DNA of 64,000 nucleotides, from positions 1,550,001 through 1,614,000 of the forward strand of contig OY764266.1 of the NCBI GenBank assembly GCA_963668365.1, in the 5' to 3' direction. This document shows, in pieces, positions 43,306 through 52,626 of the stretch (positions are counted from its first letter, which is position 1; each line of letters opens with the position of its first letter). This DNA comes from VXNE01 sp963668365. Lineage in GTDB: Bacteria > Pseudomonadota > Gammaproteobacteria > Pseudomonadales > Azotimanducaceae. Position numbers and translations under genes: made by a program. The notes below the pieces were generated by a model. The model saw only the letters and a list, made by a program, of their open reading frames with translations, made no database searches and had not been told where the DNA came from.

Positions 43306-43886
43306 AATTCGATTCGGCGAGACCCTGACCGGTCGCGATCAAAGTCAGCGTCGTCGCCGACTTCGGGCATGGCAAGCAAATGGTCAATGAACGAATCCGC
43401 CGACTTGGAAATCGACTTCTCCACATGCTCCATGCCGCTTGCCGACAACTCCCAGGTACCCCGGGGCGAGTCATCGCGCAGATATCCTTCCTTCACCAGA
43501 TTGCTTCGCTCCCAACACGTCGCGTTCCACCATCTCTCCTCGCCGGTGGACACATGTTCCAGGTCGCCCGGCAAAAGGGCAGACATCATCCTGTTTTTCA
43601 TGGCAGGACGTAGGTCGGTCACCCGTGCGGAGCCGCCCATATCGTAGAGAGCCTCCAGCAGTGGCTTTCGAAACTCCTTCTGCGGAAGTTTCGGGGAGGC
43701 AGGTCGCCTACGGGGATCGCGCAGCGCGGGCACAGCTGTTTTTGGGAGATCCGAACCCGTGCGTTTCGTCGTTTCTTCGGCCGCATCCAGCGCCTTCGCG
43801 AGCGCAGACTCCGCAGTGTCCTCCAGAGGTTCAGCCCACGCCTTGAGACGTTGCATGGTTGCGTCCGATATTCTGATCACGGGCAT
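43302..43886 (-). CDS. Winged-helix (Mrr-N-like) protein with ribbon-helix-like N-terminus
   Basis: A 194-residue protein. The N-terminal segment, PVIRISDATMQRLKAWAEPL, and its continuation resemble short ribbon-helix DNA-binding modules seen in antitoxins and SeqA-like proteins. A charged linker follows. Residues 75-150 (LLEALYDMGGSARVTDLRPA, then ATCWERSNLVKEGYL, RGTWELSASG) fit the winged-helix fold at the start of Mrr restriction proteins. It is coupled by a four-base overlap to a PIN toxin, and its own strong promoter lies just upstream. The likely role is DNA-binding antitoxin or repressor of that toxin. A restriction-linked function is the alternative, but no nuclease domain is attached. 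Confidence 0.7.
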   Translation of the reverse strand: MPVIRISDATMQRLKAWAEPLEDTAESALAKALDAAEETTKRTGSDLPKTAVPALRDPRRRPASPKLPQKEFRKPLLEALYDMGGSARVTDLRPAMKNRMMSALLPGDLEHVSTGEERWWNATCWERSNLVKEGYLRDDSPRGTWELSASGMEHVEKSISKSADSFIDHLLAMPEVGDDADFDRDRSGSRRIEL

Positions 43887-43920
43887 GGCTCGCCATGCTC
43901 CCATATTGTTACAAGGAAAC

Positions 43921-43948
43921 ATTGTATCTATATATGCACTTGTATCAA
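43921..43948 (-). promoter_or_regulatory. Predicted sigma-70 promoter of the winged-helix/PIN operon
   Basis: Reading on the minus strand, TTGATA (43943-43948), a 16-base spacer, then TACAAT (43921-43926). A directly repeated TTGTATC (43922-43928 and 43940-43946 on the plus strand) overlaps both elements and could be the repressor site. The AT-rich stretch contrasts with its surroundings. Confidence 0.55.
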
Positions 43949-43951
43949 GAG

Positions 43952-44986
43952 TCAACGCATGGGATAGCGCAGGTGGTCGGCTTCCCCAGCCAGCGTCCGG
44001 GTGCGTCCACCCGCCAATCTCACCAGGACGCGTTCCAGCGACTGCCAGGCGTCGCCGCGCAACGCGCCCTTGGCCTGCATGTCGAGCAGCGCGCATTCGG
44101 ACAGCGCATGCTCGAGGCCACCGGCACCGAGACGATCGCCAAGCCGCCTGAGCGCGCGAGCCCGCTGCGGCGGCAGGTAAACGCGCGCGCCCCGAGCGAG
44201 GCGCAGGGCATTGCGGAGCTGGGAGTTGACGGCGCCGAGCACCATGAATACCGGCGCCCCCTCCTGGCGCAGCACGCGCACCATCTTGCGCACACGCGCA
44301 GGCTGGCCGTCGAAGGCAGCATCGATGAGTTCGAAGGCGTTGAAGTGCGACGCGTCTTCCACGGCGGCCCGCAGGGTCTCGGCGTCCACCGGCGATTTCA
44401 CGCCGGCGAGCTTCAGCTTCTCTATTTCCTGCGCCCCGGCGAGGAGATTTCCCTCCACCCGATCCGCCAGCAACGCGATCGCATCCCGCGTCAACTCGAT
44501 GCCGGCGGTTCGACAGCGGCTCGTCAGCCAGCCCGGCAGTTCCCTGGCGGTCAGCGGCCAGACCAGCAGCACGGCGCCGGCGGCATCGATAGCCTTGAAC
44601 CAGGCCGCGGAACGCTGGCGCGCTTCCAGCCTCCCGGTCCGAATGAGCAGCAGCACATCGTCGAACGGGTTCGCCACGTAGCGGCGCAGCGCGTCCGACG
44701 CCTTTCGGTCGAAGCCCCTCGGCGGGACCCGCAGGTCGAGGACGCGGCGCTCGGCGAAGAGTGATCGGTTGGCAGCTTCCGCCTGCATTGCCTGCCAGTC
44801 CGTCGCGGTGCCCTCGTCGATTACCTTGCGTTCGGTGAATCCGCGCGCCGCCGCCGCCTGCACGATGGCTGCACACGATTCCTCGACCAGGAGCGTTTCT
44901 TCTCCGGCGACCAGGTAGACGGCCTGCAAGTCGCCCGCCAGGTTCCGTTCGAGATCCCTAAGCCTTATCTGCACGCGATATGGCAC
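43952..44986 (-). CDS. holA: DNA polymerase III delta subunit
   Basis: The clamp-loader delta subunit opens the beta clamp during replication. The protein has 344 residues, normal for the family. It opens with a conserved LERNLAGDLQAVYLVAGEE and contains LVWPLTARELPGWLTSRCR, the typical W-x-x-R region, and LAGAQEIEKLKLAG. It overlaps lptE by 29 bases, counting from the ATG; a GTG at 44974 is also possible. In many relatives nadD follows, but here an accessory PIN operon does. Confidence 0.93.
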   Translation of the reverse strand: MPYRVQIRLRDLERNLAGDLQAVYLVAGEETLLVEESCAAIVQAAAARGFTERKVIDEGTATDWQAMQAEAANRSLFAERRVLDLRVPPRGFDRKASDALRRYVANPFDDVLLLIRTGRLEARQRSAAWFKAIDAAGAVLLVWPLTARELPGWLTSRCRTAGIELTRDAIALLADRVEGNLLAGAQEIEKLKLAGVKSPVDAETLRAAVEDASHFNAFELIDAAFDGQPARVRKMVRVLRQEGAPVFMVLGAVNSQLRNALRLARGARVYLPPQRARALRRLGDRLGAGGLEHALSECALLDMQAKGALRGDAWQSLERVLVRLAGGRTRTLAGEADHLRYPMR

Positions 44987-45476
44987 TCAAGGTGAGTATG
45001 ATCTGTTGCACCAGCTCGTTTCTCAGTTCCAGCGCGATCAGCGACTGCTCCTCGCGGGTCGCCGCCGGATTGTTCTGGTCCAGGCGAAATGTCCGTTCGG
45101 CGCTGATCCTTCGCTCGCCGACGAGTTCCCTGCCCTCCCCGTCCTGCGCCGCGAAAGCGAGGCTCAGGGTGACTTCGTACTCCGCCGTCCGCGCGCCTCG
45201 CGTGGTCGAAACGCCCCGGCGCAGTTCGCGCTGGTCGGACAAAAGGATCACCGCGCCAGCCGCCGACTGGTCTGCAACGATCACAAGCCCGGCCTGTTCA
45301 AGCGCCCGGCGCAGTTCGGCATCTATGGTGACGCTCGCGTCGGGCTCGAGGTGCACACGCTCGAACGTGGCGGTGAGATCCCAGGAACGCAGTTGGAAAC
45401 CACAGCCCGCGGCGAGTGCCGCGACCAGCAGCAGGACAGCCCCGTTGAGCCGGCCCATCTTGCGCAACGGCGTCAC
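44958..45476 (-). CDS. lptE: LPS assembly lipoprotein LptE
   Basis: The outer-membrane lipoprotein that plugs LptD and delivers lipopolysaccharide to the cell surface. It is 172 residues with a signal peptide ending in the lipobox LAAGC (about residues 21-25), then GFQLR, the conserved start of the mature protein. The C-terminus, ELRNELVQQIILTLSAI, is also characteristic. It is coupled to leuS (four-base overlap) and holA. Confidence 0.92.
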   Translation of the reverse strand: MTPLRKMGRLNGAVLLLVAALAAGCGFQLRSWDLTATFERVHLEPDASVTIDAELRRALEQAGLVIVADQSAAGAVILLSDQRELRRGVSTTRGARTAEYEVTLSLAFAAQDGEGRELVGERRISAERTFRLDQNNPAATREEQSLIALELRNELVQQIILTLSAISRADKA

Positions 45477-47914
45477 CCCACGACCAGGTTGAGCAGCTTG
45501 CCGGGAACGAATATGACCTTGCGCACGGTTCCGGCGGCCAGGTGCCGCGCCACGTTCTCGTTCCCCCGCGCGGCCTCGAGCACGGCGTCCTCGGAAGCGT
45601 CCCGCGGCATTTCGACGACTCCGCGCAGCCTGCCGTTGACCTGCACCGGAATCTCCGCCGTTTCCCCGACGAGCTTGACCGGGTCGTAGTCCGGCCAGGT
45701 CGCGTTGCCGAAGATCCCGTCCGCATGCCCCATGCGGGCATAAAGCTCTTCGGCGATGTGCGGCGCATACGGCGCCAGCAGCAGAAGCAGCGGTTCGAGC
45801 TCGCTCCGACGCGGCGTCCGACCGCCCGCCCGAACCGTGTTCAGGTACCCCATCATGGCGGCGATGGCGGTATTGAACTGCAGCGCCGGCGTCTGTTCCG
45901 TGACCTGCTTGATAGTCCTGTGGAGCTCGCGCTCAACTTCTCCGTCCGGCGGGCCTTCCTCGCTCGCGAGCACGCCCTGCCAAAGGCGATTGAGGAATCC
46001 CCGCGGACCCTGCAGGCCCGTCGACTGCCAATCGCCGCCCTGTTCGTAGGGCCCGAGGAACAGGAGATAGAGGCGCATCGTGTCCGCGCCGAAACGTTCG
46101 ATGATATCGTTCGGCAGCACGACGGCGCCCCGGCTCTTCGACATCTTGCGCCCTTCGCTCAGGACCAGGCCGTGGGCGCGGAACCGGGTGAACGGTTCGT
46201 CGAAGTCCAGCACACCCACATCATGCAGGGCCATCGTCAGAAAACGCGCGTACATGAGATGCAGGACGGCGTGCTCGTTGCCGCCGATATAGCTGTCCAC
46301 GGGCAGCCATTTTTTCGTCAGTTCCGGGTCCAGCGCCAAGTCGTCCCGGCGCGCGCTGGGATAGCGCAGGAAGTACCAGCCACTGCAGAGAAAATTGTCG
46401 GTGACGTCGGTGTCGCGGCGCGCGGACGACCCGCAGTCTGGACAGGTCGTCTCGAACCAGTCCCTGGCTCGGCGCAGCGGACTGACGCCCGAATCGTCCG
46501 GCCTGAAGTCTCGCAGATACGGAAGCTCCACCGGCAGATCCGATTCCGGCACCGGCACGGGACCGCAATCGGCGCAGTGGATGATCGGGATCGGCGGACC
46601 CCAGTATCGCTGGCGCGACACGCACCAGTCGTGCAGCCGATAGTTCACATGGGTACGCGCTGCGCCTTTTTCGCCGGCGAGCCAATCGACCACGGCCCGC
46701 TTGCCATCGGCAACGGACAACCCGTCGAAACGGCCCGAATTGACCATGACCCCGTCACCGACGTAGGCCTCGGTCAGGGGTGCCGAAGGATCTTCGTCTT
46801 CGGCCGGCGCGATCACCCGCACGATGGGCAGGCCGAAGGTCTCGGCGAACTCGAAATCCCGCGTATCGTGTCCGGGCACGGCCATGATCGCCCCGGCGCC
46901 GTACTCCATCAGCACGTAGTCGGCTATCCAGATCGGGATGCGGGCATCCGTCGCCGGGTTGATCGCGTAGCTGCCGAGAAAGACGCCGGTCTTTTCCTTG
47001 TCGACCTTTTGCCGCTCGACCAGGTCACGGGCGGTTACCTGCGCCCTGTACTCCTCCACGTCCGCCGACCTGTCCGGCGTGGCAATCGAATCCACCAGGG
47101 GATGCTCCGGCGCCAACACCATGTACGTCGCGCCGAACAGGGTATCGGGACGGGTTGTGAAGACGTTGATCACCGCGTCGTGCTCGGCTACGGGGAAATC
47201 GATCCGCGCGCCCTCGCTACGGCCGATCCAGTTGGTCTGCGCCTTTCTGGTCACTTCCGACCAGTCGAGGCCTTCGATGTTGTCGAGCAGCCGCTGGGCA
47301 TAGCGCGTGATCTTGAAGAACCACTGCGGCAGCGAGCGTTGCTCCACCGCCGAGTCGCAGCGCTCGCACAGTCCCTGGATCACCTGCTCGTTGGCGAGGA
47401 CGGTCTTGCATGACGGACACCAGTTCGCCGGCGCCTCGCGGCGTTCCGCCAGGCCGCCGCGGAAGAGTTTCAGGAACACCCACTGGGTCCACCTGTAGTA
47501 GTCGACCCGGGTCGTGTTGACCTCGTGGTTCCAGTCGTACATGCCGCCGAATTGCCGCAGGACCCGCGTGAAGTTGGCGATGTTCTGCGGAATGAGATCG
47601 TTTGGATTGGCCCCGACCTTGAGCGCGTAGTTCTCCGAGTGGATGCCGAAGGCGTCGAATCCGATCGGCTCGAACACGTCCTTGCCGCGCAGCCGCCAGT
47701 AGCGGCCGTTCACGTCCGCGCCGGTGTAGGCAAAGATGTTGCCGATGTGCAGCCCATCCGCCGAGGGATAGGGAAACATCATCAGGTTGTAGTAGGGATC
47801 GCGGGCGTTTTTCAGATCGTCGTCGGTGAACAGGTTCACGCCGCGCCGGTCCCATTCGTCCTGCCACTTGCGCTCGACGGCTCGAGGATCGTAGCGCTCT
47901 GTTTCGACGGTCAC
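45473..47914 (-). CDS. leuS: Leucyl-tRNA synthetase
   Basis: Charges tRNA-Leu. The protein has 813 residues. The HIGH-type motif is in PYPSADGLHIGNIFAYTGAD, and KMSKS is in EGRKMSKSRGAVV. A zinc-binding CPSCKTVL and CERCDSA pair is present, and the editing domain lies between about residues 220 and 410. TGLQGPRGFLNRLW and the anticodon-binding C-terminus are intact. The start overlaps the stop of lnt, and the end overlaps lptE by four bases. Confidence 0.96.
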   Translation of the reverse strand: MTVETERYDPRAVERKWQDEWDRRGVNLFTDDDLKNARDPYYNLMMFPYPSADGLHIGNIFAYTGADVNGRYWRLRGKDVFEPIGFDAFGIHSENYALKVGANPNDLIPQNIANFTRVLRQFGGMYDWNHEVNTTRVDYYRWTQWVFLKLFRGGLAERREAPANWCPSCKTVLANEQVIQGLCERCDSAVEQRSLPQWFFKITRYAQRLLDNIEGLDWSEVTRKAQTNWIGRSEGARIDFPVAEHDAVINVFTTRPDTLFGATYMVLAPEHPLVDSIATPDRSADVEEYRAQVTARDLVERQKVDKEKTGVFLGSYAINPATDARIPIWIADYVLMEYGAGAIMAVPGHDTRDFEFAETFGLPIVRVIAPAEDEDPSAPLTEAYVGDGVMVNSGRFDGLSVADGKRAVVDWLAGEKGAARTHVNYRLHDWCVSRQRYWGPPIPIIHCADCGPVPVPESDLPVELPYLRDFRPDDSGVSPLRRARDWFETTCPDCGSSARRDTDVTDNFLCSGWYFLRYPSARRDDLALDPELTKKWLPVDSYIGGNEHAVLHLMYARFLTMALHDVGVLDFDEPFTRFRAHGLVLSEGRKMSKSRGAVVLPNDIIERFGADTMRLYLLFLGPYEQGGDWQSTGLQGPRGFLNRLWQGVLASEEGPPDGEVERELHRTIKQVTEQTPALQFNTAIAAMMGYLNTVRAGGRTPRRSELEPLLLLLAPYAPHIAEELYARMGHADGIFGNATWPDYDPVKLVGETAEIPVQVNGRLRGVVEMPRDASEDAVLEAARGNENVARHLAAGTVRKVIFVPGKLLNLVVG

Positions 47915-49428
47915 GATGTGTTGCGGGTAGTGGAAAATCGGGCGGCAACCCTACCACCAATGACGACCGCGAGGAACAGGATCAGCGGCGCCGCGACGAG
48001 GATCGAGCCGAATCGGGCGAACGGGGTGACGCCGGTGGAGCCGCGGAAGCCGCCGGCCAGCACTCCCCGCTCGAACTGGGGCAGGCTGGCGGTGACCCGT
48101 CCCTTCTCGTCGATGATCGCGGTAACGCCGTTGTTCGTCGCCCGCAAGACGTAGCGGCCGTTTTCCAGCGCCCGCATCCGGGCGATCTGCATGTGCTGCA
48201 GCGGACCGATGGATTCGCCGAACCAGGTGTCGTTGCTCAGGGTGACCAGCACGTCGGCCACCTTGCCCTGCCGGCGCACCAGTTCCGGGTAGGCGATCTC
48301 GTAGCAGATCGCCATGCCCAGCATGATGCCGTTCGCGCCGTTGAGCGGCGGCTGCCCCGACCCGCCGGGGCTCAGGACGGACATGGGCAGATCGAAAAAG
48401 CCGATCAATCCGCGCAGCAGATTATCGAACGGCACGAAATCGCCAAACGGCACCAGGCGCTGCTTCCGGTACAGGCCGCTTCCGGCGCCCGTGGCGAGCG
48501 CCGCGTTGTAGTACCTGGCACCGGCGAGGCTGTCCTCGCGCACGGCGACCCCAAGCACGAGAGCACCCTCGGCGCGTGCGGACATGGCGGAGAGAAACTC
48601 CTCGGCGGCGGCGGTGTTCGCGTAGAAGACGCCCTCGGACCAGACGACGAGATCCCGGTCCCAGAACGGCGCCGACAGCGACGCGTAGCGCTCGAAGGTC
48701 ATCGCCGCATCGGGCTGCCACTTGATCTCCTGGGGAATGTCGCCCTGCACCAGCGCAACCCGTTGCGCCTGGCCGGGTTCGGTCCAGTTCACGCCGGCGA
48801 GGAGCCAGGCGGCGATCCATGGCAACGCGGCTATCGCCCACGATGTCCACTCTCGCCAGGAGACGAGACATGCCGCCGTAAGCACGGCGGCGAAACTGAC
48901 AAGCAGGACCCCGCCCGCGGGCGCCAGCGCGTCGAGCGGCGTATCGAGCATCGCGTAACCGGCGAACAGCCACGGAAATCCAGTGAGGAACCAGGTGAGA
49001 AGCCACTCGAATAGCACCCAGGCCGCTGCGAACCAGGCCGCGGCAAGGGTTGCCTGCGTCGGGCAAAAGCGGACGAAGAGCCATGCCCCGGCGGCGGAGA
49101 AAAGCGCCATGCCCGCGACAAACACGGCAACGAGGAATGCCGCCAACGGCGGCGGCGCGTCCCCGTATACGTTTATGCTCACATAGATCCACGAAGCGCC
49201 AAACCCGTACTTGCCGACGCCGAACAGCCAGCCGTCGCGCAGCGGCCTGGCCCCGCTGCGGGTCAGCACCCAATACAGCCCGGCTGCGGAGACCAGCATG
49301 AGGGGCCAGACGTCGTAAGGGGCGAGGCCGAAAGGCAGCAGCGCGCCCGCCGCGAGGCTCGCGGCTGGCCGCGCGCGGAACGCCTCGATGATGGCTCGGA
49401 CCGGAAAACGGCGACTCTGGGGGTTCAT
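47911..49428 (-). CDS. lnt: Apolipoprotein N-acyltransferase
   Basis: Adds the third acyl chain to lipoproteins in the inner membrane. From the chosen ATG the protein is 505 residues, with several N-terminal transmembrane helices (RPAASLAAGALLPFGLAPYD, WPLMLVSAAGLYWVL) and a nitrilase-like domain. The catalytic Glu is in WSEGVFYAN, the Lys in YRKQRLVPFGDFVPF and the Cys in GMAICYEIAYPE. It belongs to the miaB-phoH-ybeY-lnt-leuS chain. The usual corC between ybeY and lnt is missing. Confidence 0.93.
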   Translation of the reverse strand: MNPQSRRFPVRAIIEAFRARPAASLAAGALLPFGLAPYDVWPLMLVSAAGLYWVLTRSGARPLRDGWLFGVGKYGFGASWIYVSINVYGDAPPPLAAFLVAVFVAGMALFSAAGAWLFVRFCPTQATLAAAWFAAAWVLFEWLLTWFLTGFPWLFAGYAMLDTPLDALAPAGGVLLVSFAAVLTAACLVSWREWTSWAIAALPWIAAWLLAGVNWTEPGQAQRVALVQGDIPQEIKWQPDAAMTFERYASLSAPFWDRDLVVWSEGVFYANTAAAEEFLSAMSARAEGALVLGVAVREDSLAGARYYNAALATGAGSGLYRKQRLVPFGDFVPFDNLLRGLIGFFDLPMSVLSPGGSGQPPLNGANGIMLGMAICYEIAYPELVRRQGKVADVLVTLSNDTWFGESIGPLQHMQIARMRALENGRYVLRATNNGVTAIIDEKGRVTASLPQFERGVLAGGFRGSTGVTPFARFGSILVAAPLILFLAVVIGGRVAARFSTTRNTS

Positions 49429-49476
49429 GCAACAACGGCCGCCGCGTCCGCCGGACACGGCACTAGTGGCAATTCA

Positions 49477-49962
49477 TCACTCTCGACTGCCCCGGCCAGG
49501 CTCGATCATGTAGGGGTTGTCGAATCCGAGCGCGCGCAGGACATCGACTTCCGCCCGCTCCATGTCGCGCGCCTGCGCCTCGGTTTCATGGTCCAAGCCC
49601 CTGAGATGCAGGACTCCATGCACGACCATGTGCGCGAAGTGCGCATCGACGGGCTTGTTCTGCGCCCTCGCCTCGCGCGCGACCACCGCCGCGCAGATCG
49701 CAATGTCGCCCAGGATGTCGGGCATTTCCGCCGCAAAGGAGAGCACGTTCGTCGCCGCGCGCGCGCCGCGGAAACGCGCGTTGAGGCCCCGGGCCTCGGT
49801 TTCGTCGACCACGCGAATGCAGAGGCTGCGTCCATCGCCGGCCATTGCGGCCCGGGCCCAGGCGATCAGGGCATCCCGGGGCGGCGACGGCGCGGCCCGG
49901 ATCTGCACGTCGATCCGAGAGGCATTGGTCATCGGCGCGTCGCGCGTCGAGACGGCGTTCAC
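49477..49962 (-). CDS. ybeY: Endoribonuclease YbeY (rRNA maturation)
   Basis: A zinc-dependent RNase involved in 16S rRNA 3'-end maturation and ribosome quality control. The protein has 161 residues. The metal site is HMVVHGVLHLRGLDH (three His), and ARFRGARAATNVLSFAAEMP is also characteristic. It overlaps the phoH-like gene upstream by four bases. Confidence 0.94.
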   Translation of the reverse strand: MNAVSTRDAPMTNASRIDVQIRAAPSPPRDALIAWARAAMAGDGRSLCIRVVDETEARGLNARFRGARAATNVLSFAAEMPDILGDIAICAAVVAREARAQNKPVDAHFAHMVVHGVLHLRGLDHETEAQARDMERAEVDVLRALGFDNPYMIEPGRGSRE

Positions 49963-50978
49963 GCCGCGCCGTCCTGCTTGTCCCGGCTGCCGCGTCTTGT
50001 CGCGTCGTCCCGCGCGTATGCTTCCACGATGCGCTGGACCACGGGGTGGCGGACCACATCCTTTGATCCGAAGCGCGTGAAACTCAATCCTTCAACGTCC
50101 TTCAGAACGTTCAACACGTGGATGAGCCCCGAACGCTCCCCGGCAAGGTCGATCTGGGTAATGTCTCCCGTGATGACTGCGGTGGATCCGAAGCCGATGC
50201 GCGTCAGGAACATCTTCATCTGCTCGATGGTCGAGTTCTGACTCTCGTCCAGGATGATGAAGGCATTGTTGAGCGTGCGGCCCCGCATGTAGGCCAGCGG
50301 GGCGACCTCGATGACATTGCGCTCGATGTACTTGTCGACCCGGTCCATGCCAAGCATCTCGTAGAGGGCGTCGTAGAGCGGCCGCAGGTACGGATCGATC
50401 TTCTGTGCCAGGTCTCCGGGGAGAAATCCAAGCTTTTCGCCCGCCTCCACCGCGGGCCTCACCAGCACTATGCGCCGCACCTGCTGGTCCTCGAGTGCCT
50501 CGACCGCACAGGCAACCGCGAGATAGGTCTTGCCCGTGCCCGCGGGACCGACGCCGAAGTTCACGTCGCACGACCGTATCAGCTCGACATATCTCTGCTG
50601 GTTGCCGCCTCGAGGCTTGATGGTGTTTCGCCTTGTCCGGATCAGCGGCTGGTCGGCGTTGACGTCGCCGTCCGCCAACAGCTCCTCGACCCCGGATTGC
50701 TGCAGGTACAGGTGCACGGTGTCCGGCGCGATCACATCCGCGCCCTTCGTTTCGAGATAGAGTTCCGACAGCAGCGCGCGCGCGGCGCGGACCCGCATCC
50801 TCGGGCCGCTGATCTGGAATTGGTTGCCGCGACTCTTGATCCGAATGCCGAGCCTGCGCTCAAGTTGCTTCAGGTTCTGGTCAAACGGACCGCACAACGC
50901 CGCCAAACGGCGCGTGTCGTTGGGTTCCAGGTTTACTTGCGTGGTGAGTGCCACCACGGGCGATGGGTCGTCGCTCAA
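49959..50978 (-). CDS. ybeZ: PhoH-like ATPase (YbeZ)
   Basis: A 339-residue ATPase of the PhoH family that works with YbeY in RNA metabolism. Walker A is GPAGTGKTYLAVA, and IVLVRPAVEAGEKLGFLPGD and FIILDESQNST (Walker B) are clear. The N-terminal half contains a KH-like region. The next gene upstream is miaB, with a gap of seven bases. Confidence 0.93.
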   Translation of the reverse strand: MSDDPSPVVALTTQVNLEPNDTRRLAALCGPFDQNLKQLERRLGIRIKSRGNQFQISGPRMRVRAARALLSELYLETKGADVIAPDTVHLYLQQSGVEELLADGDVNADQPLIRTRRNTIKPRGGNQQRYVELIRSCDVNFGVGPAGTGKTYLAVACAVEALEDQQVRRIVLVRPAVEAGEKLGFLPGDLAQKIDPYLRPLYDALYEMLGMDRVDKYIERNVIEVAPLAYMRGRTLNNAFIILDESQNSTIEQMKMFLTRIGFGSTAVITGDITQIDLAGERSGLIHVLNVLKDVEGLSFTRFGSKDVVRHPVVQRIVEAYARDDATRRGSRDKQDGAA

Positions 50979-50985
50979 GAGTGCC

Positions 50986-52365
50986 TTATATCCGTTCCCC
51001 GTCGCGTAGCATATCGGCCCGCATCACCGTGTCAACGCGTGTCCCGCGAAGCGAGTTCGGCAGCGCTTCGTCGATACGCACGTCGGCGAAATCGCCGATC
51101 AGGGCGTCGTCGGCGCGGAAGTTCACCACGCGGTTGTTCTCGGTTCGGCCCTGGAGCTGACCGGGGTCCCGCTTCGAACGCCCGATAACGAGTACGCGCT
51201 GCGCGCTGCCGACCATCGCCGCGGCATGCGCCGAGGCCTGGCGGCGGAGCAGGTCCTGGAGAATCGCAAGACGATGCTGCTTGACGCTTGCCGGCGTCCC
51301 GTCCGCCAGGCTCGCGGCGGGCGTCCCGGGCCGCGGGCTGTAGATGAAGCTGAACGAAATGTCGTAGTCGAGTTCCTCGATCAGGGCGAGCGTCTGCTCG
51401 AAATCACGCTCGGTCTCGCCCGGAAATCCGACGATGAAGTCCGAGGACAGGGCGATGCCGGGGCGCACTTCCCGCAGGCATCGGATCTTCTGCTTGTACT
51501 CGAGGACGGTGTGGCCGCGTTTCATCCCCGCGAGAACCCGGTCAGAACCGGCCTGCACCGGCAGGTGCAGGTGGCTCACGAGTTCCGGAATGTCCCGGTA
51601 CGCCTCGATCAGCGTGTCGCCGAACTCCACCGGGTGCGAGGTGGTGAACCGGATCCGGTCGATGCCGTCGATTTCCGAAGCGTAGGTGATGAGTTCGGCC
51701 AGGTCCGCCGTTCCGTCGCCTATCGATCCCCGGTACGCGTTCACGTTCTGGCCGAGAAAGTTGATTTCGCGCACGCCCTGGCGACTCAGCGCAAGGACCT
51801 CGGCCATGACGTCCTCCACGGGCCGGCTCACCTCCTCGCCACGCGTATACGGGACGACACAGAACGTGCAGTACTTGCTGCATCCTTCCATCGCCGAAAC
51901 AAAGGCGGTCGGGCCATCCGCGCGGGGTTCCGGCAGGCGATCGAACTTCTCGATCTCCGGAAAGCTGACATCGACGACGGCCTGTTTCGAGCGCTCGGCG
52001 GCGTCGAGGAGTTCGGGCAGCCGGTGCAGGGTTTGCGGACCGAATACCACGTCCACGTACGGAGCACGCGCGCTGATCGCCTCGCCCTCCTGGCTCGCTA
52101 CGCAGCCACCCACGCCGATCAGCACCCCGGGACGCCGCGCCTTGAACCGCTTCCAGCGGCCGAGTTGATGAAAGACCTTTTCCTGCGCCTTCTCCCGGAT
52201 CGAGCAGGTGTTCAGCAACAGCACGTCGGCATCGCCCGGATCGTCCACCGCCACGGCGCCATGGCTGTCGCGCAGCAAATCCGCCATCCGCGACGAGTCG
52301 TAGACGTTCATCTGGCAGCCGTGGGTCTTGATGTGGAACTTGATGCGAATCTCCGCCGTCGCCAC
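50986..52365 (-). CDS. miaB: tRNA-2-methylthio-N6-dimethylallyladenosine synthase
   Basis: A radical-SAM methylthiotransferase that modifies A37 of tRNAs. The N-terminal MTTase domain has KTHGCQMNVYDS, LLNTCSIREKA and GVGGCVAS (auxiliary cluster Cys). The radical-SAM motif is CSKYCTFCVVPYTRG. The TRAM domain is at the end (RTENNRVVNF). The GTG at 52365 is preferred because the sequence then begins ATAEIRIKFHIKTHG, matching the family. Upstream in-frame codons would add 25 unusual residues. Confidence 0.95.
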   Translation of the reverse strand: MATAEIRIKFHIKTHGCQMNVYDSSRMADLLRDSHGAVAVDDPGDADVLLLNTCSIREKAQEKVFHQLGRWKRFKARRPGVLIGVGGCVASQEGEAISARAPYVDVVFGPQTLHRLPELLDAAERSKQAVVDVSFPEIEKFDRLPEPRADGPTAFVSAMEGCSKYCTFCVVPYTRGEEVSRPVEDVMAEVLALSRQGVREINFLGQNVNAYRGSIGDGTADLAELITYASEIDGIDRIRFTTSHPVEFGDTLIEAYRDIPELVSHLHLPVQAGSDRVLAGMKRGHTVLEYKQKIRCLREVRPGIALSSDFIVGFPGETERDFEQTLALIEELDYDISFSFIYSPRPGTPAASLADGTPASVKQHRLAILQDLLRRQASAHAAAMVGSAQRVLVIGRSKRDPGQLQGRTENNRVVNFRADDALIGDFADVRIDEALPNSLRGTRVDTVMRADMLRDGERI

Positions 52366-52626
52366 GACGCGGCATTGGAACACATATGGCGCAATGGCGG
52401 AACTCAGGCCAGGATGGTCACCCATGACCGTGGCGGACACGGAACCGTCCTGCGCGTTCTCCGCCGCGCAAGAGATCGCCCCGGGCGTCGGGAACCTGTT
52501 CGACAGACAACCCGACAGGCACCAGTTCGCCGGCCTGTCCGGTGACTACAGCGCCGATTTTCCGCTGAACCGCCCTGCCGGCAGCTATCATGTCCGCCTT
52601 GGAGTGAACCCTTAAAGCACCTGTCA

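Noticed and set aside
45542..47413. A 623-codon open frame on the plus strand
   Set aside because: It is wholly antisense to leuS and shows no recognisable motif.
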